Shown: piece after piece, positions 7,501 through 8,854 of the stretch
Numbering within the stretch: the first letter of the stretch is position 1
How the letters are laid out: each line of letters opens with the position of its first letter
Assembly (NCBI GenBank): GCA_021792355.1
Contig: JAJYUV010000038.1
Coordinates: 1 to 8,854, forward strand
From: Thermoplasmata archaeon
GTDB lineage: Archaea > Thermoplasmatota > Thermoplasmata > Thermoplasmatales > GCA-001856825
Direction of reading: 5' to 3'
Length of the DNA: 8,854 nt
Translations under genes and position numbers: made by a program
The notes under the pieces: model-generated
What the model saw: the letters and a program-made list of their open reading frames with translations, nothing else
Database searches by the model: none
Told to the model about the DNA's origin: nothing

Positions 7501-7813
7501 GTTCTATGGTGACATTGGAAATCACGAAATAAACATTGGTTGACTGAATATCTATGCCATTTCCCGAACTTAGTCCTGAGAGATTTATAGTCAGATCCGA
7601 AATGACATAAGGGTTTTCCCTACTCCCATTCCCAGACGAAACATATTTAGAGGTGGCAAATCCGTTGTCACCCATAATAGAGATCGTTGTATCTAAATTG
7701 ATCGAGTCATATCTGATTTCTTTGCCGTTGTGATTACTTTCGGCCGGTTGAAATGAAAAGAATGCGCTAGTCAGGAGAATAATTATAACTGTTATGACCA
7801 AAGCCTTATCCAT
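1523..7813 (-). CDS. Giant modular surface protein: NosD-like beta-helix, Asp-box and second propeller, PEGA, repeats, membrane anchor
   Basis: This 2096-residue protein is secreted and anchored. It has a Sec-type signal (residues 1-26, MDK then ALVITVIIILLTSAFF) and a C-terminal span (about 2067-2089) followed by RGRGRRS, which places the bulk outside the cell. In order: NosD/parallel beta-helix rungs (about 70-475, ending in the family-typical GGNYWSNYYG); a cohesin-like beta-sandwich (about 482-605); 13 Asp boxes (663-1229) of the BNR/sortilin/GH74 kind; a 'GLxxxxPWxI' repeat (about 1342-1420); a second propeller-like region (1436-1755) with DxxDLFP-type loops; a PEGA-like domain (1758-1826); three more repeats (1827-2063). 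By hand I count about 87 N-X-S/T sequons and only six cysteines, typical of a heavily glycosylated archaeal exoprotein. The ATG at 7811-7813 is supported by the signal peptide and a TATA box 25 bases upstream. The NosD label describes a fold, not copper maturation; no nos genes are visible. Likely roles are adhesion, glycan binding or glycan processing, but catalytic residues cannot be assigned. Confidence 0.95.
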   Translation of the reverse strand: MDKALVITVIIILLTSAFFSFQPAESNHNGKEIRYDSINLDTTISIMGDNGFATSKYVSSGNGSRENPYVISDLTINLSGLSSGNGIDIQSTNVYFVISNVTIELNSSLNSGPSTGIYIYNVSNGTIKSVRVFAPSYPPTYFVNDTQVYEPDVNLIGINVFDSKYLNLENISIENMAQGGIDVDYSSHISVTDSIVNYTVIDGLFSYNSKDIVFQGNKLFYDHHNNIQAINSSEVYIENNFGYQSNGTNIWLWNSSNSTVFNNTVTGCTHQSILVTGFLQPAINDTVSDNRLFNSSQGIVLTWTDNSSVVDNQVYRTNQGIVFGDINQSVVNTTIRDNSLYDNNLSLLLYFGSNNITVSDNNIFNSDTGIYDWGAPFNRITSNYIYNNNLGLDIENSIGLQTYNNYFNNSNNAVSNSPDLWNVSAQSGMNIVGGNELGGNYWSNYYGSENKGIGQTDLPYNNNGQIRQGGDYAPLVPTSSQAFTLGNFSGSYNSYVSIPVFLKNGYTFYNITQNFAFNPDLLRFIGVRRDVSSQYVNFTASVIIPGLVEVNGTGVFYSFSGNTTLYTIVLQPLVLEQFTTNVSLASTVAENQTIIDSAVSSVYVSSGWTTIGPMNLTFQVGGSPVENGSGEVTCFGFSPYFPSILYAGSGIKGQYGFGGIYRSNNSGRTWVSINNGLSFLSVEGIEVSPYNPNEVVIITQGLNWWHSGAIYKTIDGGLSWQETYQQGGLNLEYENGTLYAATFDHLLVSSNFGTTWTSIAETGMNFPTGILESVFVENGGKTIYAGVSGGNTYTGSGTDYILFSNDSGKNFTVLSTVPGYYQVYYQQIVQDPANPSHLWLLCFSGYGYDSLYQSFDSGLEWNLVNLTSIGIGSQFKPGIGYAPQYIAYNEFYKNVIYLAGDEYFYVSVNDGKNFTRMIPGPNFDVRFIYSDPYQENTTYVGADQGLFISTDNCSSWRSLDNRSTNLISDMAISGGNIITNVADYSSIDSNDSGKSWFMSKDLSGEDGVSATDPYNSSIVIFIALEFEVSHDGGSTFFVPSGNWSGTGGIQKPPLSRYVAFSHGGTESTIVFDEKYQGEIFIAGKSAIFRSNDSGLSFNPIPNSPSSGLAMTVSVNNTLYISNSSGLYASYDNGATWILINHQFTGYDGLVSLSADPFNSSILAGTTDLLYTSAYLSEDGGRYFFFANISSPYILPAPGSICFVNVSSSAPLIFMSGSGIYVSYNLGQSWENKSFDLNSEASVTSLSYVNHTVYISTWGDGVMYDDQLFNESFYKTDPILIFYLPSNSSISVNNETFHGKGYNEIYLTPGKEYVQGIINGSTITYSIRMNYSSTYFLNFSPIYVPMKVVATGLLQDEPWEITLNGLPYNLKGSPAQIELKPGVYRIQFYPGYTDFSISYPQFSNMTIVVSFGPVTVFNNFTQVISERARNITSEFKNMFWDTEVAYNQGYFTFSGGGDSYLMNASTLVTNDIGSLFPSGQTFSVSPYQDGFIFGGSLNDTEPGVIYYNMTQKTQEIFKLPRQWNGVGAKITDVFPINGTTEGLIGGTVNETFFGTIYEGNIVQLSYFLPAYFSYSVGQSNPYSASYDYVLNAVIISDGIYLGEFYLSNDTFRDLTDLLPSGFSLEFTSSFSPSNARIASSRNETVMIGSNDYQQAGVMVLTSSGIADITDLFPGIYPDSVQYYGGNFIISGQCFGPQVIYVYNASTSSVTKIDIPDIPNGSIVDSATLEGNNLYYTTFNSRTVGEYSVLSSYFGLVNLRPTGAITILANTESTFKMGNLTYIGKDVTIHGFSGTYNVTVSAPGYENRTETVSIPDHSTTYLTVTLEKVYDVSLISQGIPNGTEWSVKIGNETLHSVNSSIRLQLVNGSYDYSAFTSNQSSVIIKGSFTVDGSNQTVSVNFAVKLYAVAFVETGLPPETPWSITLNGRTINSTSSGITFNESNGSYSYKINAISGYGVRFYSGNITVNGSSLDIQTNWFVVAYSLSFIEHGIPNGTTWSISLRGTTFSGQSVNETLSSSADSITFNEPNGSYSYAVRLPSGYAGTNLKGSIAIGGASVSAIISTHSSASYLLIIILVIVVVVAIFGAILVMRGRGRRS
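1625..2542 (-). repeat. PEGA-like domain and three tandem 'GxPxxTxWxI' repeats forming the membrane-proximal stalk
   Basis: Residues 1758-1826 read as PEGA: RPTGAITILAN, then GTYNVTVSAPGYENRTETVSI and a final TVTLEK strand. Three repeats of about 75-85 residues follow, with cores SLISQGIPNGTEWSVKIG (1831), AFVETGLPPETPWSITLNG (1907) and SFIEHGIPNGTTWSISLRG (1984), each followed by an NGSYxY strand and, in the last two, a GY. Repeats of this type are common near the membrane anchor of Thermoplasmata exoproteins. They probably act as a rigid, glycosylated spacer lifting the propellers and beta-helix from the cell. Confidence 0.75.
2549..3508 (-). repeat. Second propeller-like region with DxxDLFP-type blade loops
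   Basis: Residues 1436-1755 contain about seven units of 40-55 residues. Each has a hydrophobic strand (e.g. VIYYNMTQ, GEFYLSND, VMVLTSSG, VIYVYNAS) followed by a polar turn and a conserved proline loop: TNDIGSLFPSG (about 1468), EIFKLPRQ (1514), LSYFLPAY (1563), RDLTDLLPSG (1611), ADITDLFPGI (1665), IDIPDIPNG (1711). A glycine-rich strand such as FIFGGS, LIGGT or FIISG comes before the next unit. The layout is kelch-like or WD-like, but I recognise no named family. Confidence 0.55.
3554..3790 (-). repeat. Displaced copy of the 'GLPxxTxWxI' surface repeat
   Basis: Residues about 1342-1420 (core VATGLLQDEPWEITLNG, then a GVYRIQFYPGY strand) align with the three C-terminal repeats, most closely with AFVETGLPPETPWSITLNG at 1907-1925. 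This copy sits between the two propeller regions rather than at the stalk. The segment just before it (about 1275-1340) looks like another small beta-sandwich, possibly PEGA-like. Confidence 0.65.
4127..5827 (-). repeat. Thirteen Asp-box (BNR/sortilin-type) propeller repeats
   Basis: Motifs of the form S-x-D/N-x-G-x-[TSN]-[WF] occur at residues 663 (SNNSGRTW), 713 (TIDGGLSW), 749, 804, 854, 907, 949, 989, 1029, 1090, 1129, 1176 and 1222 (SYNLGQSW), spaced 36-61 residues apart. Companion strands such as SPYNPNEVVIITQG, DPANPSHLWLL and ADPFNSSILAGT match the 'DPxNPxxxYAGT' segment of Vps10/sortilin and GH74-like propellers. Thirteen boxes suggest two seven-bladed propellers with one box lost. 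This is a fold assignment; an enzymatic role (sialidase or xyloglucanase-like) is not shown. Confidence 0.85.
6389..7606 (-). other. NosD-type right-handed beta-helix region of the giant protein
   Basis: Residues about 70-475 show the recurring rung pattern of short strands alternating with N-rich turns, for example GIYIYNVSNGTI, NNFGYQSNGTNI, DNSLYDNNLSLLLY, DNNIFNSDTGIYDW and NNYFNNSNNAV. The closing motif GGNYWSNYYG followed by DLPYNNNG and GGDYAPLVP is the standard end of NosD-like (CASH/beta-helix) domains. Such domains bind or act on polysaccharides in many archaeal exoproteins. Which activity applies here cannot be read from the sequence. Confidence 0.85.
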
Positions 7814-7832
7814 ATATTAAATTATAAATTGT

Positions 7833-7844
7833 GAATATATAAAC
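7833..7844 (-). promoter_or_regulatory. TATA box of the giant surface protein gene
   Basis: The minus strand reads GTTTATATATTC, with its TATA core centred near 7838, about 25 bases upstream of the ATG at 7813. No Shine-Dalgarno precedes the ATG, so the transcript is expected to be leaderless, starting at or within a few bases of the ATG. A second AT-rich stretch nearer the start (7815-7829) is too close to act as the TATA box. Confidence 0.7.
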
Positions 7845-8044
7845 ATTCCAGTTTCTTAGCTCTTGAGAGGGACTAAAGATCGTGCCATCCTTCAGGTCAG
7901 TCTTATTCAACCTGTCAAAGGAGAGGGATGATTATTTTATACTCGCAAATCAGTACAACAAACATCTCAAAAATGGCAGACCTGCTAGCAAGAGATCTCA
8001 TTTGGACTGAAACTTAAGAAGACATATCACAACACTGCCTTATC
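7845..8044. other. Intergenic stretch without a supported gene
   Basis: I see no complete gene between the giant-protein promoter and the nucleotidyltransferase remnant. A minus-strand frame without a start (about 7925-8010) includes VQMRSLASRSAIFEM and YKIIIPLL, which loosely resembles the C-terminal half of AbiEii-type nucleotidyltransferases and may be further debris of the gene at 8045-8209. On the plus strand a 46-residue frame without a start (7866-8006) is open, but a run of that length is expected by chance. No repeat, terminator or RNA structure stood out. Confidence 0.4.
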
Positions 8045-8209
8045 TCAATTCTCGTGTCTATCTGATGGACTGATGGAGCTAAGAATAGCAGTACCCCCAT
8101 AGAGTAGAGCTGAAGGTTCAAGTTTAGAATATATCAGCTCCACTATGTAGTCTTGCAATGAAGCTACCTTGAGCCTTTCTCCAGAAATCAGGTTTCCAAT
8201 TGGTTCCAT
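8045..8209 (-). pseudogene. Truncated nucleotidyltransferase-like gene (AbiEii/COG2253-type N-terminus), 54 codons
   Basis: An ATG at 8207-8209 opens a 54-residue frame ending in TGA at 8045-8047. Its core LQDYIVELIYSKLEPSALLYGGTAI matches the start of archaeal nucleotidyltransferases of the AbiEii/'viral defence' type, where a helix leads into a strand and a GG-T-A-hydrophobic motif that holds the nucleotide phosphates. In that family the next segment should be of the form RCYGxxRFSEDID, carrying the catalytic aspartates. Here the frame degenerates to LSSISPSDRHEN and stops, so no active site is present and the usual length of 200 or more residues is not reached. A good TATA/BRE pair lies at the expected distance, so a short transcript may still be made. 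A genuine small protein cannot be excluded. The family call rests on one motif recognised by eye. Confidence 0.5.
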
Positions 8210-8230
8210 ATCGATAAGTAATAATTATAG

Positions 8231-8247
8231 TAAAATATAACTTTCAC
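8231..8247 (-). promoter_or_regulatory. BRE plus TATA box for the nucleotidyltransferase remnant
   Basis: The minus strand reads GTGAAAG (BRE-like, 8241-8247) directly followed by TTATATTTTA (8231-8240), centred about 27 bases upstream of the ATG at 8209. This is the clearest promoter in the window and predicts a leaderless mRNA. The stretch 8248-8390 between it and the glycosyltransferase stop holds no supported gene. Confidence 0.65.
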
Positions 8248-8390
8248 TTATTAAGAAGATTTCATCTGAATTTAAGGATGGAATGGACAGTTGAAGGATT
8301 CTTCGTTCAAACCTGAAAGACGCAGAAGCGAATTAGGAGGTCTTAATGAGGTGGATTCACATTTTATAGAACCCTGACTCATGGATTAAT

Positions 8391-8854
8391 CTAGCCTTGA
8401 GAGACGGTTTCTCTCTTCACCTGCACCCATTTCCTGTGATCCTTTCCAAAGAGAGAATCCATTCTTGCTGACAGGTTTGCGAGGATCTCTATAAAAATCG
8501 CTCCGGGGAGAGAAATAAGGCTCCACTTTTTTCTCTTCAGGAATGTCACGAATATTTCCAAGAAGAGAGAGGTCTGTTTGAACAGAAGAGTGTCCATTAT
8601 CCTAGGGTTCCATCCCATTTCCATCATTTCAAGATGTCCGAAATTTACCCTCCTTCTCTGCTGGAACAGATCGAACAGATTTGAGGGTACGAAATTGTGC
8701 ACTTCTCCCTCTTCCAGATAGTTGACTGAAAGTCCCTTGTTCGCTGCACTGATACAGAGGAATGCGTCTTCGTTTATTACCTCCGGAACGTTATGAAGTA
8801 ATCCCTTCCTCACGCAGATGAACTCTCCACCATGGACGTTGCTATTCTTCTTTG
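8391..8854 (-). CDS. Family 2 glycosyltransferase, C-terminal part (5' end beyond window)
   Basis: The frame is open from the right edge to TAG 8391-8393, giving 153 visible residues. A GTG at 8811-8813 is not the start: the frame continues upstream as NSNVHGGEFIC, which belongs to the GT-A fold, so the gene is cut by the window edge. Visible motifs are GGEFICVRK; INEDAFLC, holding the E-D catalytic-base motif of family 2; GLSVNYLEEGEVHNFVPSN; and QQRRRVNFGH, a variant of the acceptor-binding QxxRW motif of processive GT2 enzymes. After these come a hydrophobic stretch (SLFLEIFVTFL), a basic break (KRKKWS) and a second hydrophobic or amphipathic segment (about IFIEILANLSARMDSL). The C-terminus probably sits on the inner face of the membrane. 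Such enzymes move sugars from nucleotide or lipid donors during glycan assembly, plausibly for surface glycoproteins like the giant neighbour, but substrate and partner are unknown. A decayed paralogue lies at 1022-1493. Confidence 0.85.
   Translation of the reverse strand, partial: KKNSNVHGGEFICVRKGLLHNVPEVINEDAFLCISAANKGLSVNYLEEGEVHNFVPSNLFDLFQQRRRVNFGHLEMMEMGWNPRIMDTLLFKQTSLFLEIFVTFLKRKKWSLISLPGAIFIEILANLSARMDSLFGKDHRKWVQVKRETVSQG

Noticed and set aside
6389..7606. Copper-maturation NosD function for the beta-helix.
   Set aside because: NosD similarity marks a common beta-helix fold. No nitrous-oxide reductase or nos genes are present and the protein carries many unrelated modules.
1523..7813. 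Shorter open frames inside the giant gene (plus strand 2228-2503 and 6449-6646, minus strand 4606-4845).
   Set aside because: They lie in alternative frames of a clearly coding region and show no domains or promoters.
7866..8006. Plus-strand open stretch of 46 residues (contains KERDDYFILANQYNKH) that looks protein-like.
   Set aside because: It has no start codon and no recognised family, and a stop-free run of this length is expected by chance. It overlaps possible nucleotidyltransferase debris on the other strand.
8336..8369. Strong Shine-Dalgarno-like GGAGGT on the plus strand followed by ATG at 8346.
   Set aside because: The frame is only seven codons before TAG, the other starts here look leaderless, and nothing conserved follows. 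It is probably chance.
8391..8813. Taking the GTG at 8811-8813 as the glycosyltransferase start.
   Set aside because: The frame continues upstream to the window edge with conserved-looking GT-A residues (HGGEFIC), so the gene is cut by the window, not started there.

Overview
The window looks archaeal, most likely from a Thermoplasmata-type (acidophilic) archaeon. The evidence is an intron-containing elongator tRNA-Met with a bulge-helix-bulge splice fold and no encoded CCA. TATA boxes lie about 25-27 bases upstream of start codons with no Shine-Dalgarno, as in leaderless transcripts. A very large N-glycosylation-rich surface protein is built from modules common in Thermoplasmata exoproteins (NosD beta-helix, Asp-box propeller, PEGA, and 'GLPxxTxW' repeats). 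The taxonomic call is inference; no ribosomal RNA or marker protein is present.

Layout, left to right. Positions 1-24 are probably the end of a plus-strand neighbour. The tRNA-Met(CAT) gene occupies 25-124 on the plus strand with a 27-base intron. Everything after it reads on the minus strand: a 222-residue multi-pass membrane protein (204-872), a decayed 3' fragment of a family 2 glycosyltransferase (1022-1493), a 2096-residue membrane-anchored surface protein (1523-7813), a 577-base gap (7814-8390) holding a 54-codon remnant of a nucleotidyltransferase with its promoter still visible, and the 3' part of a second, intact-looking glycosyltransferase running off the right edge (8391-8854).

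The dominant object is the giant protein. It has a signal peptide, a right-handed beta-helix, a cohesin-like sandwich, a 13-Asp-box propeller region (probably two propellers), a displaced 'GLxxxxPWxI' repeat, a second propeller with a different blade signature, a PEGA domain, three more of the same repeats, and a C-terminal transmembrane anchor with a basic tail. It looks like a cell-surface recognition, adhesion or glycan-processing protein, but no catalytic residues can be assigned.

Related glycosyltransferase 3' ends flank the giant gene in direct orientation, roughly two thirds identical at protein level. The downstream copy is 5'-truncated and frameshifted in an A9 tract. Together with the truncated nucleotidyltransferase this marks the region as a rearranging accessory locus for surface glycoproteins. 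A functional link (the glycosyltransferase helping to glycosylate the surface protein) is plausible but inferred only from proximity.
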